Positions 1 through 10,548 of a stretch of DNA of 64,000 nucleotides are shown piece after piece. The DNA lies in assembly GCA_021521415.1 (NCBI GenBank), contig JAIQDT010005458.1, forward strand, positions 124,001-188,000, written 5' to 3'. Under the pieces are notes generated by a model, which had not been told where the DNA came from, did not search any database, and worked only from the letters and a program-made list of their open reading frames with translations. How positions within the stretch are numbered: the stretch's first letter is position 1; every line of letters starts with the position of its first letter. Position numbers and translations under genes: made by a program. The stretch comes from Bidens hawaiensis. Its lineage: Eukaryota; Streptophyta; Magnoliopsida; Asterales; Asteraceae.

Positions 1-1360
1 ATGGACATATAATTTTAAATCTTGGTATCAGTATCTGCATTGAAAATGTTTGGTTCGACACTGGTATAGAAGTTAAAAATTTGAGAAATACCGGTGCAGT
101 ACAGATCCCGAAACATCAAAAGGTTAGACAGCAAATTGATACTGACGGTATTGATAGATCATATTAAAACTTCATTTTAACACAACCAAAATATTCTACT
201 CAGTCCTTGGTTAAAAGACAAAAGACAAATTTGCCCTTCTTGTGAGGGGCACGTACAACCCAGTGAGCGGCATCAATGAATGGATTATTTAATAAGGGGT
301 CAAACCGTAACCTAATTTACTAATTCATAATAAGTTCGAATATTTTTGTCAAATGAGCTACATGAGAAGAGCCATAGTGATCGAAACCGTAATTTACTCT
401 TTTAACTAAAAAATCATATTTTCTAATTTGTTTATAATTTTATTATAAAGCTCACACCTCTCATTTCTCATATTTATCTCTATTCAATTAAATGATTTTT
501 TTTATTCTTCTTTTTATTAATTTTTTTTTCTGCTCTTCAACTCAAATCCATCTATATAAGTAATTAAAAACAAAAAAAAAGATGAGAGAGAAATACTTAA
601 AAACAAATTTGCAGGATTGGCTTGTTTTTCCAAAGAAGAATGGGGAATACGGATGAGAAATGGGAGATAGATGTCTTTTCTAGGTTTATATTGGTTTTTT
701 TTTTTTTTTTTTTCATTTTTCTTACATTTGAGAATGAGGAATAAAATCTTATTGCTTTACACTTAAAAGGTAAAATATATGCGTGTTTATATGGTTTTAG
801 TATTTTTCTATTTAAATTGATAACTTGTAACTGCTTTTTTAAAAACTTTTTAAATATAGATTTCAAGAAACAAACCTTTTTTTATTATATTTACCAATGC
901 TCGAGGTAGTCAAATTCAAGGAATTGTTAAACACACATGAGATGTTGTACGTTACTATGAGTATGCCGTTATGTATATCACGCTTAAACAAACGACGAAT
1001 TATGTTTATGTTTATGTCGATTTTGTCGTTATCTACGTAAAATTGGGTGTAATAAGTTATTATTGTATGATATAACAATTTAACATTTAACTATTTATAA
1101 CATGGGGTAGTAAGTAGTATTAGTTAGTCCTGGTTTTGGGCAATGTATTAAAACTCAGATCAAGAACCAGACACCACACCTCGTCGGTTAATTCACATGA
1201 CGCTAGGGAACCAAAATGATACAATTTCTTCAAACGGCTTGTTTTTCCCCCAAAGACCTGAACTCTTTTTGACCTGTTGCAAACGCCTTAACATTATTTC
1301 CAAAACATTTTGCATATGGAAATCTAGGTACCTAAGAATACAAAAACCTATGCAAAACGG
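1..1360. other. AT-rich intergenic DNA, no gene seen
   Basis: This stretch is AT-rich with homopolymer runs (T-run near 698-712). I see no open frame with recognisable protein similarity and no paired splice sites. The last few hundred bases lie directly downstream of the minus-strand DUF455 gene that stops at 1361 and probably include its 3' untranslated region and polyadenylation region. The short open frames here look like chance. Confidence 0.6.
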
Positions 1361-4300
1361 CTAGTTCAATTTCGAGTTCTCTTTCTCCATGGAAATTATG
1401 TGAGCCAGCCTATCATGAACCTGCCATTTTTTTCATAATTTATGTCCTAAAAAAATTGACTTTCTCATTAAAATCTATTTAGTGTGAAATAAATAACAAG
1501 CTACACATACCTTAGAAAGAGGGCCTTTGTCTTCAATGCCTTCTTTTAGTGGATCATACCTGTATAACATGCTTAGTTAGCCAACACAAACAAGTAAATA
1601 CAGTAAACTCTTTTTTTTAATATATATTTACAGAATTACCAATCACGAGGAAGACCAGCTTCTTCACGAGCAGTGTAATTGAATGGCCCTTTAACCTCCA
1701 CGTTGTACTCTTTCAGTAAATCTGTTGAAATATAAACACAAAGAAATTATCTGTTAACGTTTTCCGTCACATATTGGAAAATAAGCAACTTTGACTATGA
1801 TTGAACAGTTTATCTTTCTTTGATAGTCACTAAGGACAATTGAGTCATTTATTTTAGACCTTGAACAAAGGACACCTTTCTTAGGATTAGCACTTAAACG
1901 AGCCGGGTTGCCCATGAATACCTCAACATCGGCTCGCTTAAAGCTCAATACGAGCCAAACTTAAACGAGTTTGAACGAGCTTGAGTGGGTTCACGAGGCT
2001 AAACAAGTCTATTAATTATATAGAACTTATATACAAGTACACATAAATATTATTGTATATATTGTTATGATAAAAATAATTATATACTATATATTTTATT
2101 ATATCTTATAAGTTATTATAACTATAAACATACATAAAAACTAATATACACATATATGTACTATAAAATAACTAAAACTTGAATATATAATAAACGAGTC
2201 GAGCTCAAGCTTGAAAATATTAACCAGCCAAGCTCGAGCTTTAGGTACAGAGCCGAGCTCAAAATGAAGACAAGTTACCTCTAAATGTAGGACAAGGGGC
2301 CCGACCCATTTGCTGGCAGACATACACAAACCAGTACACACCAACCGCCACATGTGCGACCTCTTCTTCAGCTATCTTAGCCACAACATTTGATGTTTTC
2401 TTGTCTCCAAACCCAATAAGCTTTTGCACGAGTCTGGGCCCGGCATCGACTCCTCTAGCCTCCTATTAATGTAATCATGCATTAATTATATATTAATAGC
2501 TTGATATAATAAACAATTAGAAATTAAATCACCTGAACGAGTGGGATCACGGCCAAACGAGCAACAACATCATCCGAAGATTTCTCACACTCGCGCCATA
2601 GTAGATTATGGGCAGGCATGTCTCCATAACTAGCATGAATAAAAAGTGTCGTTTAAAATACAAAAAATTCAAAATTTTCAAATAGTTTACCTGAAACCGA
2701 GCTCAACCAGTCTCTGAGAACACCAAGCAAAATGGCGGCCCTCATCATCAGCCACGCGAGCAAAATCAGCAAGAAACATCTCTCCAAGAAGCTCACTGTA
2801 TGGTGAAAACCGAACCACGGTGTCCCATGCTAAATCAATAGCGTTTAGCTCCACATGAGCGAGATTGTGTAGCATATATACGTTTAGAGGTAACCCCGAG
2901 TTCTTTGGAGCCTGGATTTCTTTTGGAGATACCTAAACTTACACACTATGCATAACCATACCATTGTTTATCTAAAATCTAAACCTTTACTTAACTCACA
3001 AATTCATTTCTTTTTCAATTTATAAACCGAAACAACATTCAAGTTAATGCATACAACTAGCTAGGGATGATATTTTTTTCCCGAATACCCGTACCCGTAC
3101 GTGTCTATCGGGTACGGGTACCCAAATTTACTGATTATAGGTACGGGTACTTTCGGGTACAAGTATGGGTATTACGGGTACTGATACCTGTTTAGAATAT
3201 GTAGGGGCTTTTATTAGGTTTCTAACACTCTTAACTTAACTTTCAAGCGGGATTTTCAAAACATAATATATATTAGTTTAATAAGTTCATTCTCAATCTA
3301 TATGTGTATATTCATATATTGTGTATTCGTATATTTTTATTTCATGTATGTGTAATTGTGTATATCATTAAATAACATGTATTAACTTTCTATCTTGTTT
3401 TTATATATAAATTGAGAAAGCAATAAACAAAGAAAAGGAAAAGGGAAAATGGAAAGATGACTAGCAAAGATTAAACGAATGTTGACTTTCTTTGTATAAG
3501 TTAATTTTGTCTTAAATATTTTGAATTTTTTTTTTTGATACTATGTATGTTTTGGTATTCATTACTTGATTTTAAATGGATTTTACATTATGGTTGATTT
3601 GTTTCATTTACAGTTTTGGTATTATCTTTTGGTTGCGGCATTACGGTTTTGGTTGTGGTATTAGGGTTGTGGTATTATAGATAACTGATTGTCGGTACCG
3701 TACCATTACCGATACCTAGTTTAGTGGAGATTAAAAAAAAAAAAAAGAAAGAAAGAACAAAGGGGTACCAAAGCGAGTACCCGTACCATATGATTCGGGT
3801 ACGGGTACGGGTACCAAGATTTACTGATTTTAGGTACGAGTACATGTACAGGTACGGTCCCGATCTCATCCCTACAACTAGCTATCATAATCAGCAAAAG
3901 CATGTTATGGTTCTCTTGAAACAAGTAAATTGTCACCCAAGAACATTCTCCTAGGCCTGTAAACATACAGGACGTTCAGTGAACCGTTCAGCGAGAAGTT
4001 TGTTCATTTATTAACAAACTAACATAAACACATGTTCCTTTCGTGATGATTCGTTTATGTTCGTTTGTTATGTACGTCTATTTATATTTGTTCATTCTTT
4101 TAAATTTACATTCAAATTTATTCACTGCTAATCTTAATTTGAAATGAATTTAATTTTCATATTTTAAAACTGTTTCACATATATTAGTTTACTTTTGAAA
4201 TATTTGATGTAATGATGATGACAATTAAACTTGGAATTTGAAAATTAACGATTACTTCTAACGCATCTTAGTTTATGTTTTCAAACCATTTGTATAACAT

Positions 4301-5450
4301 ATTAACGGACGAGCACGTTCATTTTCATATGAAACAAGTTTGTTTAAGTTTTTGTGTTCGTTCGGTTAAAGTGATACGAACGAAAACGAACAAGTTTGTT
4401 CGTTCGTATTCGTTGGATTGTTTACAAGCCTACATTCTATTGTGCAGTTTGAAAAATTAAAATATTGTGCAGTTTGAAAAATTAAAAACTGATATTAACT
4501 AAAACTATGGTTAAGTGAGGTAAATATAAGTAGGGATGAGATTGCAGTAGAGTACCCGTCCTGAAATTATTGACACCGAATTTAAACACAATTGCCCGCT
4601 TTGTTTTTCTTTTTCCTAATCTCCATTGACTGTATCAAATTTCATTCATAACCAAGGGTAATCAAAAAACCAAAAATTATAAGAAATTTATTCGTAATCA
4701 ATAAACCATAATACCAAAACCATAACATACAAAATGTCCCAAAACTGTAAATTTCTATAAAAAAGAAAGAAAGAAAGAAAGAAAGGTACGGGTACCAGTC
4801 CCTAATGCTCAAGAACACTGCAATTTTCAATCGGTGCCAACTGCCAAATTCCAAAATACTGAATTTCTGAATTTGAGAAAAGTGGGTACCGCATACCATA
4901 TTGGGTCGGGTATTTGTGAAAAACATCTCATCCCTAATTAGAAGTATTATTATGTCAATTAGGGTTGTAAACGAAAGGATGAGACCTTGTTCGTGTTCGT
5001 CCGTTAAGCTTTTGTCGTGCAAACGGACGGTTCATGAACACTTTACCAAACAAAACTTTGTGTACGTGTTGTTTTGTTAAGGAACTAAGGTTGATCGTGT
5101 CCACTAACTGAAATTAAGGAGCACAGATGGACATAAAGGAAACATATATTAATTTGAGAATAATAATCTCAAAATTTGGAAGTCCATCCAAAGAAACTTA
5201 ACATAGAAATCATAAACATAATTATATCAAAACAGTAATCGTAAAAATAAATAAGTTATAAAAACAGTAACGATTACCGAAGGAAATTGTTTGTTTATGT
5301 TGTTTCATGTACTATAACAAAAATAATAATAATGAAAGAAGGAACCAATTGGGGGTTTGGAGGACGAGCAGGTGTATGAGAAACCAGACCATAGAGGATG
5401 CTGAGCAGAAGAATAGTTGGAAGATGAAATGGAGGTTCAAACAGAGACAT
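1361..5450 (-). CDS. DUF455 ferritin-like domain protein, seven-exon gene
   Basis: Exons in transcript order (minus strand): 5450-5346, 2932-2691, 2629-2533, 2462-2279, 1721-1640, 1559-1511 and 1420-1361. All introns are GT/AG, the phases agree, and the exons total 819 nt (272 residues plus TAG). Family: DUF455, a ferritin-like four-helix bundle of unknown biochemical role, present in bacteria and plants (Arabidopsis At1g06240 type). Visible carboxylate/His motifs of a di-iron-type bundle are HNLAHVELNAID, ADDEGRHF and AEEEVAHVAVG; the C-terminus VHDRLAHIISMEKENSKLN is also typical. The oddity is the N-terminus. Exon 1 fits the family only over PARPPNPQL, preceded by a hydrophobic stretch unlike the family, and the protein is about 100 residues shorter than I expect. 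An alternative is that exon 1 is internal, with its acceptor at CTGCTCAG (exon 5400-5346) and earlier exons lost or unrecognised. Family is certain from the exon 2-4 products; expression and a true start are not established. Confidence 0.8.
1888..2262. mobile_element. MITE-like repeat in DUF455 intron 4
   Basis: The intron between DUF455 exons 4 and 5 carries an AT-rich core flanked by inverted GAGC-rich ends: AACGAGCC/CGGCTCG motifs at 1893-1985 and AGCTCAAGCTTG/AGCTCGAGCTTT motifs at 2199-2250. This is the layout of a small non-autonomous hAT-type element. I could not define exact termini or a target-site duplication, so the boundaries are approximate. Confidence 0.4.
3063..3873. mobile_element. 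hAT-type MITE with GGGTACGGGTAC subterminal repeats
   Basis: The ends are inverted: AGGGATGA on the left and TCATCCCT on the right. Inside each end lie repeats of GGGTACGGGTACC. The element is flanked by the same 10 bases, ACAACTAGCT, at 3053-3062 and 3874-3883, which contains the 8-bp target duplication expected of hAT elements. There is no coding capacity. It lies in the first intron of the DUF455 gene. Confidence 0.75.
3952..4432. mobile_element. hAT-type MITE, GTTCGTT family
   Basis: 481 bp with inverted ends TAGGCCTGTAAACA and (reverse) TAGGCTTGTAAACA, and GTTCGTT/AACGAAC repeats inside. Flanks are CATTCTCC (3944-3951) and CATTCTAT (4433-4440), a 6-of-8 match and so a slightly decayed 8-bp duplication. 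It is non-coding and lies 70 bp from the preceding MITE in the same DUF455 intron. Relatives occur at 28267-28787 and, as fragments, near 4958-5060 and 21860-22130. Confidence 0.7.
4531..4936. mobile_element. hAT-type MITE, second GGGTAC-family copy
   Basis: 406 bp with inverted ends TAGGGATGAGAT and ATCTCATCCCTA and internal GGTACGGGTACC and GGGTACC tracts. Flanking 8-mers AATATAAG (4523-4530) and ATTAGAAG (4937-4944) match at 6 of 8 positions. It is a shorter relative of 3063-3873 and includes a (GAAA)n tract near 4766-4785. It is the third MITE in the DUF455 first intron. Confidence 0.65.
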
Positions 5451-6327
5451 GATGATAGATCTCACAAGTGGAAGTGGGTTTTACACCATTCTTGTCTCTC
5501 TCTTCTAACTACAATGTTCCAACACCACAACTAAATACCTTTTTTAACGATTACAAAATCTAACCCCAACTGTGACTCATACCGAGTGAACGATAACTTT
5601 TTAAGTTTATACGGACCGTATATATTTTATACAAGCCCTAAAGACTCCATGAGCTCGTATAGGTCCTCTTACTGCATTTGACGTATACGAGTTGTATAGG
5701 GTCTATATGACTCGTATAGATAGTGATTCCGAGACAAAAGCAACCTATAATCAAAATTGCGGCTTCAAATAGTCCCAGATATATTATCATTTGTCCTTAC
5801 CTACAAAGGTTATGGTCTTTTATACAATATAGTGCTTTATTTCTTTTATAAAGTAGAAAAATGATGTATTTGACTGTTATTTAACATCATAATATACGCA
5901 CTACATTTCATGGACCTAAGCATGTGACCATAGTTTGTACATGTTTTAAAAATACATCAAAAGTATGTGTTGCGTAACGGAAGTCTTTTCTTGATTGAAA
6001 TATTCATTTATAAAAAACTCGGGAATTAAGCACCCGATATTGTCTTACAAAACGCTAAAGGTGACAACATTAATTTACATCTTTTACGTATTAAAAGAAA
6101 CTAAGCCATCAGATGCGTATAACGGCTATATCCTCCCTCTTCTACTACATCTTTTTTATTGATTACCTATAAAATAGTTTTATAAAATACGTCAGCGACA
6201 ATTGTTGGTGAAGACGCTGACACTAAATCATTTATATAAACCCTTAGTTTCACTTGTAACAACTCGGCGGCCCTATGGACCAGCGTACCAAATATATCAC
6301 ATAGTCAAGCCCTAATGGCCCTATAGA
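5451..6327. other. Intergenic DNA upstream of DUF455, no gene seen
   Basis: No recognisable exon was found on either strand. If the DUF455 gene has further 5' exons they should lie here or beyond, but no reading frame continues the family N-terminus. Confidence 0.5.
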
Positions 6328-9301
6328 TGTCACACCCCAACCTAAGGAGGAAATGTCGGGGCACGAACAAATTATTCATAGCTCAAAGACACTAACAATA
6401 ATAATAATGTCAATATAACTAGTTAATGTATTTCATTCAATTCAAGTCAATGCATCAGTTCAAACAACCCAACGAAACAAATGTCCGATAAAATAAAATA
6501 AGACAAAGTCGTTAATTTATCAACATCTAGGTTTCTTCACCCACTGACAATCATCCAGTAAAAAATATAGGTTGTTAATAAACATGTTGACTGAGAAAAT
6601 CACCAATTTGATATATAATAAGGTCTGCAGAGGGTTAAAGACCAACACCCACTATCCACCACCACCCATCGTTCGCCACCACTACCATCACTCACCACTC
6701 ACTGTCTGCCAACACCACCACCCACCGACGCCGTCTACCACCATCGTCCACCACCACCACCCACCGTTCGCCACCACCGTCTACCACCATTTTCCACCAC
6801 CATCCACTACCACTACCACCGTCCAGCACCACCACCAATCCACTACCATCATTCGTACACCCACCAATTTATTTTAGCAGTTTACATACGTTAAAAAAAC
6901 AAATACTTTTCTTCTTGCAGACTACAGATGTTTGGTCCAACTATTCTTCAACAGATGTCTGCAGATGTGGTCCACAAACTACAGACACTGTACATCTGAT
7001 AAAAACAAACATCACTTAAGACGACATAAATAACAAATAGAGATGTTGTTTGGCCATTACCTGTCACATTCGTCATTTTCGGTTTAACTTGTATTTTTTT
7101 TGTATTGGAAACCCGACCCGTTTTGGTCTTTCGGATCCTTCGTTATTAATAAAATGTTGGGTTTTATGATCATTTATGTTACACAAATGTCGGATCAAGA
7201 AAACACCCTTTACGGTGCCTTAAAACACCCTTTTATTATTAAAAAACGACTTAGAACGAACTTCGGGGACCTAAATCGACAAACAACCAAAGCTAAAGGG
7301 GTGTTTTAAACTAAAGGATAACCCTTACCTTTTCCACCACCATCCACCTAGTTTGACCATTTTAACCAATGAAATGCAAGTTTACCCTTATGAGTAAACT
7401 ACACTTTTTCCACTATAAAAACAAGTCTCATGCACTCATTTTGGTTTGCTCCTTCTTCTCCAAACTCTCTCAATCTAAGATCCAGGTATTCCATTCTTCA
7501 AGTTCTTGATAGTTTGACTCTTCAAGGTCAAACTAATACTAATATTTGTTTCTAACTAATTCTTGTTAATATAACTTGTCTAAAACATATTCCCCTTGTT
7601 TCCTTGGCTTTCCCGTCTCCAGCCATGGTCGGTTTCGGTATTGCTAGGCAAGGCTACATGGATGACTATTATAGTCCTTGATAAACACTTTAATCCATGC
7701 TTTAATTTTGTTTAAGCTTATTAATAGTGTTTAGTTCTTAATTACTTTTAGTTTCCAAATAATTTTAATAGTTCAATGGTATTTGGGTATGTGGTAACCA
7801 TCCTCGGTTTCATCCCGAGTCAAGAACCGAACTAAAACCAAACTTTTGTTTAAATACCTTATTGTTAACATATTATATGTAAAACTTGAGTATTATCATT
7901 TCTAAGTTAGTTCTATGGTATTGGGTATATGTTAACCATCCTCGGTCTAATTCCGAGTCAAGGACAATACCAACATCGAACTCTCGTTTAGATGCTGTAT
8001 ATTTAAAATGATTTAATAATATGTTACATGTAAGATTTGTATACTATAAATTCTAAGTTCATTTTAATAAGTTCTATGGTATTGGGTATGTGGTAACCAT
8101 CCTTGGTCTTATTCCGAGTTAAGGACCAAACCAAGACTGAACTAAACCGAGTTCACTCGCTTAAGGCACATTAGTTGTGTTTTGGGCCACCGAATCCCAT
8201 ATTTTCTCTAAGACTACATCATAAATTAATTTTAATTGTTTTCTCAAAACACTTGGTATGTTGGATCCAACTTGATCTTATAACAAGTTTGGACCGACAA
8301 AACCAAACGCTCGCTTAGCGGACGTCGAGTTTCTTCTTAACAGAACTACACACTTGGTTAAGTTTCTTTTGATTTCATTGAGTTTATCTCATAACATTTA
8401 ATACTTTGGAATCTCGGCTTCGAGCTTGACCAATTATCAAGACTCGAACCTGACAAATCCGAACACTCGTAAAATCTCGTTTTGGTATCTATTTAACAAA
8501 GGATCTTGCAATATTACAACCTTACCCATATATTTACTTAACAAAGGTTAAGTAAAACAAATGAATATAATACCGAGACCCGATTTTGAGTAAACTTACT
8601 TTCAAAAACCGTTACTAAAATTTCTTCATTTTAGCCATCTATTTATTTTACTTGTCAATTTATTTTACTTTAAAGCTTTTAAAATCATCTACTAAGTCAA
8701 GACCCTTTTTAATTTAGGTCTTGCTCGTTGAACTTACCCTTCCCCGTTTTATCACAAACTAATCCTTCAAGTGACTTATTTCATGTGAGTACATTTCATC
8801 CCCCGTTTTCATTTTTATACTTTAGGGGTAACATGCATGCTTATTCAAAACAAGAATGATTTATATTACTCGATCCTCAAACCACAAACTCTAGGGTGTA
8901 TGTTACTCTAGAATACTTGCTCTAATGTGTGTTATATGTTTCATATGCTTTACGTGCACGAGTGTTTATTTTATGTTTTTGTTGAGCAACAATAAGTATG
9001 ATCATACGCACCCCTAACTACTTTAGCCTTGTGCTAGTAGAATAGGGCCTCATTATCCGAGTATGTCGGTTGTTACCGATTAGAAAGGATCCTCATTTAC
9101 TTATGATTTATATACCGCAATTGATGCTTTTATTATTAGTCTCATATACGTTTGTGGATTTTGCCTCATATTATATATAAGCAAAACTATGAAATTGTTC
9201 ACACAACATACGTGTTGACAAATATTATTTTATGCATTGTTACAGGTTTGATCATTGGTTCATTGGAGTTTGAAGATGCTATCTTATTTGAGACCGTTTT
9301 A
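6328..9301. repeat. Old LTR-like sequence (left part)
   Basis: It begins TGTCACACCCC and has no convincing coding region. A CCA-rich simple repeat at 6650-6880 gives spurious Pro/His frames, and three diverged direct repeats occur at 7771-8135. A matching inverted end, GGGGTGTGACA, lies at 19870-19880, beyond the nested elements. This suggests one old LTR of about 3.2 kb split by later insertions. The flanks (ATAGA left, TTATC right) do not form a 5-bp duplication, so the two ends could instead come from two elements in opposite orientation. Confidence 0.4.
7771..8135 (+). repeat. Three diverged direct repeats of about 150 bp
   Basis: Copies starting at 7771, 7910 and 8071 share GTTCTATGGTATTGGGTAT, then TAACCATCCT(C/T)GGT and a CCGAGT(C/T)AAG(A/G)ACC tail. 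The sequence before each copy is also related (TATATGTAAA / TACATGTAAG and TTCTAAGTT). Spacings are 139 and 161 bases. No protein is encoded; this is internal structure of the LTR-like region. Confidence 0.65.
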
Positions 9302-9828
9302 TGTAACACCATGAAAATTTTGGATCAAAATTGTTAAGTTTTAAACTCCAAGGACCAAAAAGAAAAATTATGCCATCATTTTCGATCGCGATACGCAACG
9401 GCTGAAGACCCAACATCATCGCATATCGCGATGACGAGGTCTGACAGGGTGACACGTGTCCTGCCATGTGTCACCACGTGGCAAAATCCGCAACATGTCA
9501 CCACGTGGCACCGCCTCCGCCACGTGGCAAGCCTACTGATGATTCATCAGGGCTACGTCGCGATACCCTACGGCCCTTAACTGGACCATCGCGTATCGCG
9601 ATGGGTCCCCGGGATCAGCCTATAAATATGGTCTCTAGCTATTCAACAAACCAAACCATTCACAGCTCTTTCTCTATCTAAAAACATATTGTCTCACTCT
9701 AGAAACCACCTCGTAAAACGTGTCTACCCTACCTAGATTTTCGTGCCCAAAACTGAAGTTATCTCAAATTGTGTGCCACCCACCGACAACATCATATTGA
9801 AGGCCGAGCCATCTCGAGACGACCCAAC
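9302..9828 (+). repeat. Solo LTR, left part (Tekay-like family, older copy)
   Basis: It starts TGTAACACCATGAAAATTTT, alignable with the LTR start of the element inserted into it (TGTAACAACGTGAAAATTTC). It carries a CACGTG cluster (9453-9526) and a TATA box (9621-9628). It is interrupted at 9828 and resumes at 18358. The 5-mer before it (TTTTA, 9297-9301) matches the 5-mer after the right part (GTTTA, 19690-19694) at 4 of 5 positions, as expected for an old target duplication. No internal coding region belongs to this copy, so it is a solo LTR of about 1.86 kb. Confidence 0.75.
9621..9628 (+). promoter_or_regulatory. TATA box of the older LTR
   Basis: TATAAATA follows the CACGTG cluster by about 95 bases, at the same relative place as in the two younger LTRs (10172 and 16788). 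It likely marks the U3/R boundary. Confidence 0.5.
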
Positions 9829-10498
9829 TGTAACAACGTGAAAATTTCGAGTTCAAAGTATCAACTTTCCAAAGTCTAGGGACTAAAATTGCCAAATTCC
9901 AAAGCCCAGGGTTTAAATTAAAAATTCTGATTTCCTGACCCATTGCGCTACGCGATGAGTCAGAGGAGATCCCCATCGCGTACCGCGATGGGGTACCTGA
10001 CACATATTGACACGTGTGCCACGTGGCACTGGTTATCGCCACGTGGAGCGGTGCCTGCCACATGTCGACACATGGCAGGTCTACGCAGTGAGTCAGCAGA
10101 CCTATATTGCAATACGCGATAGGTCTGCTCAGGGACCCATCGCGTATCGCAATGGGGACCAATTTTATGTCTATAAATAGCAAGGTCCGGGTTTCATTCT
10201 TGGCATCCCACAACTCAGCTCTCTTACCTCTCTCTAACATCTCTCTAAGTTTTATAAACCCGACCCTCGATTTGCCTCGATAAGCGTGCCACGATCTCTC
10301 GTTTGTGTACAACGTTTCCTTGAAGTTTATACCACCCTCCACCCACACTCAATCAAGAATGTGTTGTGATAATGGTGAGGAGTCTCGAAAGTCGTATCCT
10401 CAAGTATTGAAGATTTGGTGTTTCTTGATTTACGTGTCGAGAAAAGTGAAGCGGAGTCGGAGTGCTGCTCGAGTCCCTAGGATTTCTATACGCCATTA
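9829..10498 (+). repeat. 5' LTR, truncated
   Basis: It aligns base for base with the start of the 3' LTR (16426 onward) until CGCCATTA at 10498, then jumps into internal sequence. About 1.24 kb of LTR plus the primer-binding site are absent. Relative to the 3' copy it lacks 19 bases between two CACGTG repeats, and two other CACGTG sites have become CACATG, typical of methylated-CpG decay. TATA box at 10172-10179. Confidence 0.85.
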
Positions 10499-10548
10499 TT
10501 CGCAAGGCCAAGGAAGCCGGTATAGCCGAACCTTACCCCGAGGATAAC

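Noticed and set aside
4642..5022. A 126-codon minus-strand frame
   Set aside because: It runs through a MITE with low-complexity sequence and out across its right end; no conserved protein.
6572..6877. A 101-codon His/Pro-rich frame
   Set aside because: It is the translation of a CCA/CCACCA simple repeat with no conserved start or domain.
9764..10348. A 194-codon minus-strand frame over the LTR start
   Set aside because: It crosses the junction between the old LTR and the inserted LTR, and a related frame recurs at 16557-16964 because the LTR is repeated.
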